64,000 nucleotides of DNA from Desulfobacter postgatei 2ac9 (lineage in GTDB: Bacteria > Desulfobacterota > Desulfobacteria > Desulfobacterales > Desulfobacteraceae), in assembly GCF_000233695.2 (NCBI RefSeq), contig NZ_CM001488.1, positions 1,611,203 to 1,675,202 on the forward strand. Direction: 5' to 3'. Positions 42,062-52,243 of this stretch are shown here, piece by piece. The position numbers were made by a program, and so were the translations under genes. The notes beneath the pieces were generated by a model. The model saw only the letters and a program-made list of their open reading frames with translations. It was not told where the DNA came from and searched no databases. Position 1 is the first letter of the stretch. Each line of letters opens with the position of its first letter.

Positions 42062-44059
42062 TTAGAGTAGTTTCAAGTGCCAGTTCCAGGTCCCTGGACG
42101 TGACTTCATCCGTATCCCCTTAGGTATATTTTCAAACAGGTTCACGAGCATGACAAAGCCTGCCTGTTTTAATTCATCGGTTTTGGATGACAGGTCCAGT
42201 GGCCAGTTTGGGAAGGTGTGGTAGGTCGCATTGTATTTGCTGGTCCAGGCAACTTCTCCCATGGGGCTGGTAAAGTCTTTCCCGATATCCAGATCCGGGG
42301 CCGCAATCCTTGATATGGCCACGGGCCAGTTGGCCCGGTAGACAGCGCCTAAAGGCAAACAACTGCATTCCGGCAGGGACAAAAGGGTTTTACTCTCAAG
42401 TTCCGGGCTGACAATGGCCCCTGAAAAACCTATGCGTTTGAGCATTTCCACTGCAAGGCAATTGGCGATATTGCAAAAAGGGCCTGCCCAGATGTTGAGT
42501 CTTTGGGGATCATCAAACAAGGCTATCTGCCAGGGGGAATTGAGCACAAAGTTTTTTGCCCCTTTTTTTAATGCGGTTTTTACATAGTTTTGACAGATCT
42601 TTTCCTCTTCGGGGAAAAGCACGGGATCCAGCCATAACCATGCACGGGGAGGGGCTTTGATGCCATAGTTGTTTGCAGAAATCCAAAAACCCGTATCATT
42701 ATGTGTTTTTAAAGCAGAGGGGTGTTTTCTGAAAACATCCATTTCATATATATCAGGCTGTTTTTTTCCTCCATGACCACTTTTTTTGCCCGGTGATTTG
42801 ACACTGTCAGCAGGTCTTTTGCCGAGAGTAGAGCTATGTAACGGTTTGATCGTTATTTTGGGAATCTCACCAAGTTCGGTGGCAAGGCGTGATAATTTTT
42901 CTTCCAGCTCACTTCCCCTCCGGTCAATAAGGAACACGGAAGTGTCTTTGTTGATACGCCTGCCTTTTTTGGCAGCTAAAAAATATTTTCCTTTTTTAGG
43001 GATGGCCCGGGTCACCTTCTGGATTTGATGGAAGGTCTCTTCTTCATAGCCAATGCGTAAAAGATCTCCCGGCAGAAGCGCTTCCCTTGAAATAAAATAT
43101 GGATTTTCAGGGTTCTTTATCCGGCCTAAAAACAGACCGGAGCCGGTTTCCGATGCATGATTCAGAGGGTTTGAAATTCGATGGGATAAAAGATTGTAAT
43201 GGCTGCCTTCTCTTCCCAAGGCATACGCCAAAAAAGATAATGCCTGATTTTTTTGATCCGGCGAATCCCTGAGCAGTCTGTAGGCCATCACCGTGTAGTA
43301 AACATAATGGGGGCTTTTTTTTCTGCCCTCAATCTTCCAGGTACTGATGTGGGGAATCTCCTTGAGAACCTTGGCCAGTACATCTGCTGACAGATCCATG
43401 CATGAGAAGTACCTGGCCTTTTTCCCATTTTGTTCGTACAGCCGCCGGCAGGGTTGAACACAACGCCCCCGAAGGGCACTTTTTCCGCCAAACCAGGAAC
43501 TCCAGTAACACCGTCCTGACACCGAATAGCAAAGCGCACCATGGATAAACACTTCTAAGTCCATGCTTCCGGGCACAGCCGCTGCCATGGCCCTGATTTC
43601 ATCAAGGCTGAATTCCCTGGGCAGTACCACCCGGGAAAAACCTGATTTTTGGGCAGCCGCAAGTCCGGCAGGGTGGGTGCAGTTGCCCAGGGTGGACAGG
43701 TGGAGTTTTCCTTTGAATCCTGCCTGCCCGGCAAGGCTGACCATGGCGGTATCCTGGATAATCAGGGCATCGACGTCCGCATACCGGGCAAGCTTGTCAA
43801 GAATACGAAGAACTTTGTCGGTTTCGGCTTCTTTAATTATGGAGTTAAAGGCAACATACACCTGAATCCCTTTTGAATGGGCAAGTTTGGTCACTCTTGC
43901 CAGTTCTTCAATGGAAAAATTGTCGGCTTCCATGCGGGCTGAAAATATTTTAAGGCCGCAGTAAATGGCGTCCGCACCAGCCGCTATTGCGGCAAGAAAA
44001 GATTGAATATTCCCGGCAGGCGCCAGAATTGTTGGTTGTTTTGATGGTTGGCAGGTCAT
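42062..44059 (-). CDS. U32-family peptidase / RlhA-like protein
   Basis: A 665-residue protein with the U32 domain in the first 300 residues: LAPAGNIQSFLAAIAAGADAIYCG at the start and the cysteine-containing signature HGALCYSVSGRCYWSSWFGG near 178-197, with two further cysteines (RGRCVQPCR) that in RlhA-type proteins bind an Fe-S cluster. Related proteins act as collagenase-like peptidases or in tRNA/rRNA hydroxylation. The C-terminal third is variable. It is 21 bp before the sigma-54 activator gene on the same strand, so the two may share a transcript. Role in that unit is unknown. Confidence 0.87.
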   Translation of the reverse strand: MTCQPSKQPTILAPAGNIQSFLAAIAAGADAIYCGLKIFSARMEADNFSIEELARVTKLAHSKGIQVYVAFNSIIKEAETDKVLRILDKLARYADVDALIIQDTAMVSLAGQAGFKGKLHLSTLGNCTHPAGLAAAQKSGFSRVVLPREFSLDEIRAMAAAVPGSMDLEVFIHGALCYSVSGRCYWSSWFGGKSALRGRCVQPCRRLYEQNGKKARYFSCMDLSADVLAKVLKEIPHISTWKIEGRKKSPHYVYYTVMAYRLLRDSPDQKNQALSFLAYALGREGSHYNLLSHRISNPLNHASETGSGLFLGRIKNPENPYFISREALLPGDLLRIGYEEETFHQIQKVTRAIPKKGKYFLAAKKGRRINKDTSVFLIDRRGSELEEKLSRLATELGEIPKITIKPLHSSTLGKRPADSVKSPGKKSGHGGKKQPDIYEMDVFRKHPSALKTHNDTGFWISANNYGIKAPPRAWLWLDPVLFPEEEKICQNYVKTALKKGAKNFVLNSPWQIALFDDPQRLNIWAGPFCNIANCLAVEMLKRIGFSGAIVSPELESKTLLSLPECSCLPLGAVYRANWPVAISRIAAPDLDIGKDFTSPMGEVAWTSKYNATYHTFPNWPLDLSSKTDELKQAGFVMLVNLFENIPKGIRMKSRPGTWNWHLKLL

Positions 44060-44206
44060 AGGCCCTCATGCCCAAGTATGGGTAAATAGTTTTTATATTG
44101 CAATTTCAGGTAATAATGTCAAAATATCATTTTTTTGTTCTAAAATCAGGCCTGGCAAATATTGAAAGATTCATTTAAAGATTAAAAAAAATAATGAGGA
44201 GGGCAG

Positions 44207-44530
44207 ATGTTTGCAAATCATGATGAAACCGGTTATTCCGAGCCGGTGGAAGGCATTGAGATGAAAACCCTTGCGTATGGGGATAAGACGCTTCTGGTCC
44301 GGTTTAAAATGACCAAAGGGGCATTACTGCCCGCCCACACCCATCCCCACGAGCAGATCGGATATCTTGTTTCCGGCTGCATCAACCTTTATATTGGAAG
44401 TGAATGCCACAATGCCGTCCCCGGAGATTCCTGGTGCATTGAGTCCGGGGCAGAGCATCGTGCTGAGGTCCTGGAAGACAGTGTTGCCATTGAGGTTTTT
44501 TCACCGGTACGGGAAGAGTACCTTCCCTGA
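44207..44530 (+). CDS. Cupin-domain protein
   Basis: A 107-residue single-domain cupin. Motif 1 is HTHPHEQIGYLVSG with the metal-binding His-x-His and Glu, and motif 2 is PGDSWCIESGAEHRAEVLED with the fourth ligand histidine. A strong GAGGAGGGC ribosome site precedes the ATG. Such small cupins may be sugar-binding, dioxygenase-like or sensory; nothing here decides. It is divergent from the U32 gene and convergent with the gene at 44559, so it stands alone. Confidence 0.85.
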   Translation: MFANHDETGYSEPVEGIEMKTLAYGDKTLLVRFKMTKGALLPAHTHPHEQIGYLVSGCINLYIGSECHNAVPGDSWCIESGAEHRAEVLEDSVAIEVFSPVREEYLP

Positions 44531-44558
44531 ATCCGTAATTTTTTGCCGTCGCTAAAAG

Positions 44559-45158
44559 TTAAGCGTCAGGCATGCAGATTTTACAGGGTTTGTACCCCTG
44601 GGTTTCAGCCTCTTCTTTTGTGGTAAAATTCATGCTGCAGTTTTTACCGTTGGCAAAATTACATGCCACGCTGTGGAAAACCAGGGTTTCAATATTTCCT
44701 TTAAATTGAACACTTGCACTGGCCGGTCCCGCTTCTTCGGGTGCAGGCGGTTCAGTAACCTGGGAGGAGGCAGTTGGAAGGGGGGGCGTTTTTTCCTTCG
44801 CTTGTTCATCTTGCTCCTGTTGTTTGTCTGCATGGTTTTCTTCAATTTTTATTTCGATTTCCTGGGCCGGCTTCGTTGATTGTGTGTCAGGAACCGGCTT
44901 GGTTTTGCTTTTCGGCTCCCCGGTGCTTTCTTTGTTTAGTTCATCTTCCTGTGTATGCGCTGATTTAATCTTTGTCTCGGTATCATTGTTGTCGGACTGC
45001 TTGAGTTCCTCGATGCCAAGATATACCGCAAGTGAGCCGCCAATAATCATCAATATAGGGACTAATCCTGCCGCAAAGGTTAAAAAATCAAAGAAGTTAA
45101 ACGAAAAGCCCGAGATACCAACAAGTAGTAGCAGGGCACCAATAATAAATTTTTTCAT
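44559..45158 (-). CDS. Membrane protein with acidic/proline linker and Ada-like cysteine domain
   Basis: A 199-residue protein. Two transmembrane helices at about 5-24 and 28-47 are followed by a low-complexity charged, Pro/Glu/Gln-rich linker (about 50-150). A C-terminal domain (about 152-199) has the pattern of Ada-type metal-binding domains: VFHSVACNFA, then FTTKEEAETQGYKPCKIC. Four cysteines could hold zinc. Similar modules are tethered to nucleases or membrane proteins; the function is not known. It is a single gene, convergent with the cupin gene. Confidence 0.7.
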   Translation of the reverse strand: MKKFIIGALLLLVGISGFSFNFFDFLTFAAGLVPILMIIGGSLAVYLGIEELKQSDNNDTETKIKSAHTQEDELNKESTGEPKSKTKPVPDTQSTKPAQEIEIKIEENHADKQQEQDEQAKEKTPPLPTASSQVTEPPAPEEAGPASASVQFKGNIETLVFHSVACNFANGKNCSMNFTTKEEAETQGYKPCKICMPDA

Positions 45159-45356
45159 ACATCCGCTCCATAGAAGTGTCTGTCTGTTAAAAAAGAATCA
45201 GGATTCCAAGGCCGTATGCCTACCCTTTTTAGGGTGAAATTTGCAGCATTGTCAAGGCAATGGATAAAAAATTGATACTGAAATGGCGAAAAATAAAAGA
45301 AAAAAGTTTTTTTTAAAATGTTGCTATCCTTTTTGTCCCATAAACACCACAATATC

Positions 45357-45626
45357 CTAAGGTGAGGTAACATCGGCATCAGGACTTCGGCAAAGCATGA
45401 TCCACCACATCCTAAAAGCCATCAGGGCGTCTGCATCTTCCTGGTGTTGACATTTAAAAAGGCTTAAGGAATATGCCTCTTCAAACTCTTCCGGGGTAAA
45501 AATCAGATCCTTTTGATCCAGAATTTTTTGTCGTGTATCACCGGTCTCTGCTTTTATCAGTTTAATTCTAAGATCATTGTCATGTTGTCCTTGTCTGATA
45601 AAACTAAGGGCATTTTGTATGGTCAT
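45357..45626 (-). CDS. Nif11-like small protein
   Basis: An 89-residue protein matching the Nif11 pattern: MTIQNALSFIRQ at the start, then an amphipathic helix and FTPEEFEEAYS. Nif11 domains occur as leaders of ribosomal natural-product precursors and as stand-alone proteins of unknown role in diazotrophs and anaerobes. Here the domain fills the protein, only about ten residues follow (CRSPDADVTSP region), there is no double-glycine cleavage motif, and no modification enzyme is adjacent, so a RiPP role is not supported. It sits alone with an RBS-like AGGAG before the ATG. Confidence 0.72.
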   Translation of the reverse strand: MTIQNALSFIRQGQHDNDLRIKLIKAETGDTRQKILDQKDLIFTPEEFEEAYSLSLFKCQHQEDADALMAFRMWWIMLCRSPDADVTSP

Positions 45627-45735
45627 ATTATTCTCCTAAAAAAGTTTATACAAAAGACAGCAAATAGAATGCCAACGGATTTGTAAAGTATTTATTAATA
45701 AATCTTACCCTGTGGATTGTTTTATGGTCCGGGTG

Positions 45736-45764
45736 TTTCATAATTTTTGGCTTTGTGGTATAAT
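45736..45764 (+). promoter_or_regulatory. Candidate extended -10 promoter for the LD-carboxypeptidase pair
   Basis: TATAAT at 45759-45764 preceded by TGG (extended -10) with a weak TTTCAT 17 bp upstream. Transcription would start about 30 bp before the ATG at 45801. Confidence 0.55.
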
Positions 45765-45800
45765 TTAATGTTTGATATCTGAAAAGGAATGAATCAGTAG

Positions 45801-46706
45801 ATGAAACCAGATGTAGAACCCGTTTTTTGCAGTCTAAAACCCAAAGATGTCATTGGGGTGGCGGCACCATCAGCCAGGTTTGATGGGCAATCGTTCCGGA
45901 AAGGGGTTCTGTGTCTTGAATCCATGGGGTTTGAAGTACACATCCCCGAAGGCATAACAGGCCGGTACAGGTACCTTGCCGGCACAGACCGGCAACGGGC
46001 GGATGTGCTTAATTCGTTGTTTGCCGATCCTGGGATCAAAGGGATCATTGCGGCAAGGGGCGGATTCGGTGCCATGCGCATCTTGCCGTTACTGGACTGG
46101 GATACCATTGCCGGAAATCCGAAACTGTTTATGGGGTTTTCAGATCCCACCGCTTTGATCAGTTCCCTGGTGTGCAAAGTCGGGATCTGTGCTTTGCATG
46201 GGCCAAATCTGGTCTCCCTTGGCCAGGCCGATGAGAAGACATTGGATAGTTTTGCAAAAAACGTGACAGGCTGCTTTACACGTATTAATTTACCTTCTGA
46301 TCAAGTGCTTGCGGGTGGACGTGCCACAGGACCGCTCATGGGCGGAAATCTGGCCACCCTGGTACACATGATCGGGACAGCTTTTCAGCCCGATTTTACA
46401 GGAAGTATCCTTTTTATAGAGGATGTGGGTGAACCGGCATACAAGATCGACAGAATGCTGACCCAGATGAAAATGGCCGGTGTATTGGAAGGTGTCAAAG
46501 GGGTCGCGACAGGGTCTTTTGAAAATTGCGACGATGAATCCTATATCCCCCAGATCATTCAAGAGGTTTTTATTGACGCAAACATTCCGATCTGCATGGG
46601 AATTGATGCTGGTCACGGAGCGGTTAACCGTTCTCTGCCCATGGGGGGCGGGGTCATTTTGGATGCGGACCAAGCCATCCTTGAATGGGATTTTGCGGCA
46701 CAATGA
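45801..46706 (+). CDS. ldcA: LD-carboxypeptidase (peptidase S66 family)
   Basis: A 301-residue enzyme that trims the terminal D-Ala from murein tetrapeptides during peptidoglycan recycling. The family motifs are present: VAAPSARF near the N-terminus, ARGGFGAMR near 95, the catalytic serine in FMGFSDPT near 115, the glutamate in FIEDVGEPAYKID near 212 and the histidine in GIDAGHGAVN near 277. It is cytoplasmic, with no signal peptide. The stop overlaps the next start (ATGA at 46703), pairing it with a beta-lactamase-fold hydrolase, also a murein-type function. Confidence 0.92.
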   Translation: MKPDVEPVFCSLKPKDVIGVAAPSARFDGQSFRKGVLCLESMGFEVHIPEGITGRYRYLAGTDRQRADVLNSLFADPGIKGIIAARGGFGAMRILPLLDWDTIAGNPKLFMGFSDPTALISSLVCKVGICALHGPNLVSLGQADEKTLDSFAKNVTGCFTRINLPSDQVLAGGRATGPLMGGNLATLVHMIGTAFQPDFTGSILFIEDVGEPAYKIDRMLTQMKMAGVLEGVKGVATGSFENCDDESYIPQIIQEVFIDANIPICMGIDAGHGAVNRSLPMGGGVILDADQAILEWDFAAQ

Positions 46707-47821
46707 ACTTACGTGCGTTTCAAAGTATTGATGGCGCTATGGCCAATGCTATGGCTGAGGGTGTATTTCCAGGTGCAGTTCTGCTTTGGGCGCATAGAAA
46801 TCATATCATCTATCACAAGGCTTTTGGTGTAACCGACATAAGGTTTGGGGAACCTGTGGCTTTGGATACGGTTTTTGATCTGGCCTCTTTGACCAAGCCC
46901 CTGGCCACAGCTCTGGCTGTGGCAGATCTGATTTCATCAGGGCGGTTATCCCTGAAAACTTATTTAAAGGACGCCCTCCCGGTTGCCTGTGGAACTGGTA
47001 AAGCCAAGATCACCATTGACATGCTGTTGCGCCACAGGTCTGGTCTGCCTGCCCACCGTCCGTATTTTAAATCGCTTTCCCTTCCTGTCCCCGGTATGGC
47101 GGCCGGAAAGCGTCTGCGGCAGATGGTGCTGGCGGAACCCCTGGAATATGAGCCGGGTTCGAAGGAAGTTTACAGTGATCTGGGGTTTATCCTTTTGGCC
47201 TGGGTGGTGGAGTATATGTCCGGTGTCCGGCTTGATGAGTTTGTTAATGACAGGATTTTTGCGCCTTTAAAAATATACGACTTGTTTTTCAATCCGCTTT
47301 GCGCTGATTGGACAAGGCCCGTGATGAACAAGGCCTCTTTTGTTTTTGCCGCCACCTCCCATTGCACTTGGCGAGGAAAAATGATAGTGGGGGAGGTGGA
47401 GGATGAAAATGCCTGGGCTGCAGGTGGTGTTGAAGGGCATGCAGGTCTGTTTGGCACTGCTGTTGGGGTTCATCATCTGTGCTGTGAACTCCTGCAAGCC
47501 CTTGAAAATAAAGAAAGCAAAGTGATAAATGCTTCTGTTCTTAGAAGTTTTATGGATAAAAACAATGGGATGATGCGCCCGGCAGGTTTTGATTCTCCAA
47601 GTGAAGATACCCCGTCATCAGGTCGTTTTTTTTCTAAACGATCTATCGGGCACTTAGGCTTTACCGGGACATCATTCTGGATAGATCCAGACAATGGTCT
47701 GATTACGGTACTTTTGACCAATCGGGTACATCCGAGCCGGGAAAATATTGATATCAGAAAATTTAGACCCAGGATTCATGATTTGATCGCATCTATTTAT
47801 CAATGCAATATACAGGAGTGA
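46703..47821 (+). CDS. Beta-lactamase-fold serine hydrolase (PF00144 type)
   Basis: A 372-residue protein of the class C beta-lactamase/penicillin-binding-protein-like family. The nucleophile motif is SLTK in FDLASLTKPLATA near residue 69, the second motif YSD in KEVYSDLGF near 155, and the third box GFTGTS in HLGFTGTSFWID near 322. No signal peptide is seen, so it may act in the cytoplasm. The ATG at 46703 overlaps the ldcA stop; an in-frame ATG at 46685 would overlap more and is less likely. The likely substrate is a peptidoglycan fragment or an ester (inference from the operon). Confidence 0.85.
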   Translation: MNLRAFQSIDGAMANAMAEGVFPGAVLLWAHRNHIIYHKAFGVTDIRFGEPVALDTVFDLASLTKPLATALAVADLISSGRLSLKTYLKDALPVACGTGKAKITIDMLLRHRSGLPAHRPYFKSLSLPVPGMAAGKRLRQMVLAEPLEYEPGSKEVYSDLGFILLAWVVEYMSGVRLDEFVNDRIFAPLKIYDLFFNPLCADWTRPVMNKASFVFAATSHCTWRGKMIVGEVEDENAWAAGGVEGHAGLFGTAVGVHHLCCELLQALENKESKVINASVLRSFMDKNNGMMRPAGFDSPSEDTPSSGRFFSKRSIGHLGFTGTSFWIDPDNGLITVLLTNRVHPSRENIDIRKFRPRIHDLIASIYQCNIQE

Positions 47822-47911
47822 AACACTTTTATTCTTGTAAAAAAAACTTAAGTTTGTTAGCAATCATTTTTTGGCAGTATTTTTTCATCATCTATTGATA
47901 AACACTGATAA

Positions 47912-48991
<1,080 letters not shown>

Positions 48992-48996
48992 AGGGA

Positions 48997-49809
48997 ATGT
49001 TTTCCAGGCGGATCATGATGCTTGTGGGCGTGGGCTTTTTTGTTGCGGTGGCGCTTACCGTAATCACCATGTCCAGCCGGGAGACCCTGTCGGCGGCTAA
49101 TGTTGAAAGACTCTCCATAACGCTTACATCTCCTTTTCAATTTGTGGCCTCCCGAATTATCGGTTTTACTGAATCGGTATGGCAGACCTATTTTTCATGT
49201 GTGCTTGCCGTGGAAGAGAACCAGGTGTTGAGACGTGAGTTGTCAACGGCGCAACACACAGCCAACAGGTGCAAAGAGCTTGAGCTTGAAAATACCCGGT
49301 TAAAGAAATTTGTCAATTTCCAAAATTCCGTGCCCGCGGCCTATGTGGCGGCCCAGGTGATTGCCCGGGATCCATCCCCCTGGTTTAAAACCATTATCAT
49401 TGATAAGGGTGAAAAAGACGGTTTGATTAAAGGTCTGCCCGTGCTGGTGTCAGAAGGAATTGTAGGGCAGATTATTAAAGTGGCCGGTAGTTTTTCCCAG
49501 GTGCTGCTGATTATCGACCGCAATTCAGCTGTTGATGCGCTGATTCAGGAGACCCGGGTCCGCGGTATGGTCAAGGGCAATAATAAAGACACCTGTTCCT
49601 TTGTATATACCTTGAGAAAGGATCTCGTGGAACCAGGACAGGTAATTGTCTCCTCAGGATTGGACCAGGTATTTCCCAAAGGATTGAGCATCGGAACGGT
49701 CCTTGATGTAAAGAAAAACCATTCCCAACTGTTTCAGGATATCATCATAAAAACTGCTGTAGATTTTGACAAGCTTGAAGAAGTGCTGGTGTATAAAAAT
49801 GCCGATTGA
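48997..49809 (+). CDS. mreC: Rod-shape-determining protein MreC
   Basis: A 270-residue bitopic protein with an N-terminal transmembrane helix (about 5-25), a coiled coil (about 70-105) that dimerises it and a C-terminal beta-barrel periplasmic domain. Signature stretches include VIARDPSPWFKTIIIDKG and VLVSEGIVGQI. It links MreB to PBP2 and RodA in the elongasome. It follows mreB by 6 bp and precedes mreD by about 18 bp. Confidence 0.95.
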   Translation: MFSRRIMMLVGVGFFVAVALTVITMSSRETLSAANVERLSITLTSPFQFVASRIIGFTESVWQTYFSCVLAVEENQVLRRELSTAQHTANRCKELELENTRLKKFVNFQNSVPAAYVAAQVIARDPSPWFKTIIIDKGEKDGLIKGLPVLVSEGIVGQIIKVAGSFSQVLLIIDRNSAVDALIQETRVRGMVKGNNKDTCSFVYTLRKDLVEPGQVIVSSGLDQVFPKGLSIGTVLDVKKNHSQLFQDIIIKTAVDFDKLEEVLVYKNAD

Positions 49810-49827
49810 CAGGCGGATGCTGCCGGT

Positions 49828-50361
49828 ATGATGAACCTCATATTTTTTTTTCTTTCCACACTGTTTTTGGTTATTATTCAAACTGTCATTATCCCGGATT
49901 TTCCCTGGTTTCCCCACTGTTTCGATCTGATGATCGTTAATGTATTGTACCTAAGCCTTTTTTCCACGAGCTACGGAGTGCCTTTCTGGCTTGTCATCAT
50001 GGGCAGCATCATGGACAGCTTGTCAGGTGCGCCGTTCTTCCTTCATAGCACAGTATATCTGTGTATTTATTTGATCGTTTTTTTTCTGCGCCGTTTGTTT
50101 TTTCAGCATAGCACTATTTTTGTCTTTCTCGTCAGTCTTGCATCCGCCTGTATTTATCAGGGGCTGGTTATGTTCAGTATTTTTCTGCTCCAGGATCAAA
50201 AGGCCATTGCGGGCACGGATTACCGCCTTTACATTGGTCATCTCCTCTGGACCGCAGTTGGTATTCCTCTCGGTGTCTCGATTCTGGGCGCCCTGCACCG
50301 GAACTTTTCACATGCCGTAAAACAGTCCCGCCGGCACTTGGCTCGCAAATACAGGGAGTAA
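49828..50361 (+). CDS. mreD: Rod-shape-determining protein MreD
   Basis: A 177-residue integral membrane protein with about five hydrophobic segments and little sequence conservation, as usual for MreD. The identification rests on length, hydrophobic profile and place between mreC and the PBP2 gene. The start has no strong ribosome site, but two nearby bases in codons of the MNLIFFFLS start fit. It takes part in the elongasome complex. Confidence 0.9.
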   Translation: MMNLIFFFLSTLFLVIIQTVIIPDFPWFPHCFDLMIVNVLYLSLFSTSYGVPFWLVIMGSIMDSLSGAPFFLHSTVYLCIYLIVFFLRRLFFQHSTIFVFLVSLASACIYQGLVMFSIFLLQDQKAIAGTDYRLYIGHLLWTAVGIPLGVSILGALHRNFSHAVKQSRRHLARKYRE

Positions 50362-50362
50362 T

Positions 50363-52228
50363 GTGGGCACAATTAATAAAAATTCAGATAAAGAATGGAT
50401 CAAGCATCGATATGTAGTGGCCAGTATGTGCATTGTTTTTGTTTTTAGCGTTCTTCTTTTAAGGCTTGTTTATCTTCAGATGATCCGCGGTGAAGAGTAC
50501 CGGCGGTTGTCGATGACCAATTGTGTCCGACTTAAAAGCATAAAATCCTCCAGGGGGCTGATTTATGACCGTAATCGCATTCTTCTTGTGGACAACCGGC
50601 CAGCCTTTGACTTAACCATTGTCTTGGAGGATGCCAAACCCCTCAAGCAGACCCTTGATCACCTGGCCGAACTGACCGGCGATTCATGTGAAGACCTGAC
50701 GGCAATCATAGAAAAAGAGGGCGGAGCGGCATTTTATAAACCACTTGTCCTTAAACGGGACATAACAAGGGATCTGCTGGCGGCCATAGAGGCCCATCAG
50801 TTTGATTTGCCCGGTATCCACATTGATATTGAACCTAGCAGAAATTATATACATAAGAAAACAGCGGCCCATCTTATAGGTTATCTTGGTGAGATCAATA
50901 AGGATGAACTGGATTCCGGTAAATTTCCCAATGTCCGGTCCGGGGATTCCATTGGCCGATACGGGGTTGAAAAAAGTTTTGAGGCGGATCTGCAGGGCAA
51001 AAGAGGGGGGCACCAGCTCGAAGTGGACGTCAACGGGCGGGTGATTAAAATACTTAAGACTGTCGAGCCTGTTTCCGGAAACGATCTGGTGCTGACAATA
51101 GATTTGCCACTTCAGCAGAAAGCTGAGGGCTTGCTTGGGGAGAATGACGGGGCTGTTGTGGCCCTTGACCCTTCAAACGGAGATGTCTTGGTTATGGCGT
51201 CATCGCCTAGTTTTGATCAAAATGATTTTATTGGCGGTATCTCCAGTAAGAAATGGCAGGTTTTAAGGGATGATCCGGGCAGACCCATGAACAATAAAGC
51301 GATTCAGGCAGAATATCCTCCGGCGTCCACATATAAGATCATTACGGCCCTGGCAGGGCTCGAAGAAAAGGTCATTGACCGCAATTCAACTTTTTTCTGC
51401 CCGGGATTTTATAAGTTTGGCAACCGGCGCTACCATTGCTGGAGTAAATACGGACACGGCACTATAAATGTTGTGGATGCCATTGCCCAGTCCTGCGATG
51501 TGTTTTTTTATCAGACCGGTGAAAAACTCGGGGTCGATGCCCTGGCAAAGTATGCGCAAGGCTCTGGTCTGGGGCGGTTGACCGGGATTCCCCTGGCCCA
51601 TGAGCGCCCAGGTTTGATTCCCACCTCCGCATGGAAGAAACAGCGGTTCAAGGAACCCTGGCAGGCCGGAGAAACCCTGTCCATCAGTATTGGTCAGGGG
51701 TTTAATCTGGTTACGCCTCTGCAGATGGCCGTGTTTATTTCTGCGGTTGGGAATAACGGGACCCTTTACCGGCCAAGGCTTGTTAAGTCCGTTCAGGATG
51801 CAAAAGGGCAGGTGATAAGGGAAATTGAACCCGAAATTACCGGGGGGTTGCCGGCTTCCAAAAAAAATTTGGCCATTGTGCGACAGGGGCTTTTAGAAGT
51901 TGTTCACGGTAACCGCGGCACTGCCCGGCAAATCCGTCTTCCCGACGTTCAGATTGCCGGAAAAACAGGTACTGCTCAGGTGTTTTCCCGCAAAGCCGGG
52001 GAAAAGTTTGATAACAAAAAATTGAAGCGCACCCTCCAGGATCATGCCTGGTTTGTCTGTTATGCGCCTGCGCAGGACCCTAAAATAGCCATTGCCGTGA
52101 TCATTGAACATGGGGAGCATGGTTCCAGTGCGGCTGCTCCCGTTGCACAAGAGTTGATTCATGCCTATTTCGGGGACCCTGAAGTTCCAACTGCCGTGGT
52201 CGAGGAAGACCCGGCTCATGTGGAGTGA
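50363..52228 (+). CDS. mrdA: Penicillin-binding protein 2 (peptidoglycan transpeptidase)
   Basis: A 621-residue class B PBP that crosslinks the lateral wall. One N-terminal transmembrane helix (about 16-36), a dimerisation domain (about 55-225), then the transpeptidase domain with the three motifs: the SxxK nucleophile in PPASTYKI near 316, SxN as SCD near 373, and KTG in AGKTGTAQ near 534. It starts at GTG 50363, 1 bp after the mreD stop, which fits the frame; the ATG at 50361 is out of frame. Tight coupling with rodA downstream confirms the operon. Confidence 0.96.
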   Translation: MGTINKNSDKEWIKHRYVVASMCIVFVFSVLLLRLVYLQMIRGEEYRRLSMTNCVRLKSIKSSRGLIYDRNRILLVDNRPAFDLTIVLEDAKPLKQTLDHLAELTGDSCEDLTAIIEKEGGAAFYKPLVLKRDITRDLLAAIEAHQFDLPGIHIDIEPSRNYIHKKTAAHLIGYLGEINKDELDSGKFPNVRSGDSIGRYGVEKSFEADLQGKRGGHQLEVDVNGRVIKILKTVEPVSGNDLVLTIDLPLQQKAEGLLGENDGAVVALDPSNGDVLVMASSPSFDQNDFIGGISSKKWQVLRDDPGRPMNNKAIQAEYPPASTYKIITALAGLEEKVIDRNSTFFCPGFYKFGNRRYHCWSKYGHGTINVVDAIAQSCDVFFYQTGEKLGVDALAKYAQGSGLGRLTGIPLAHERPGLIPTSAWKKQRFKEPWQAGETLSISIGQGFNLVTPLQMAVFISAVGNNGTLYRPRLVKSVQDAKGQVIREIEPEITGGLPASKKNLAIVRQGLLEVVHGNRGTARQIRLPDVQIAGKTGTAQVFSRKAGEKFDNKKLKRTLQDHAWFVCYAPAQDPKIAIAVIIEHGEHGSSAAAPVAQELIHAYFGDPEVPTAVVEEDPAHVE

Positions 52229-52243
52229 AAAGTGGAGTAAAAA

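Noticed and set aside
45357..45626. RiPP precursor gene
   Set aside because: The Nif11-like domain fills the protein, with no core region, Gly-Gly leader site or modification enzyme near.
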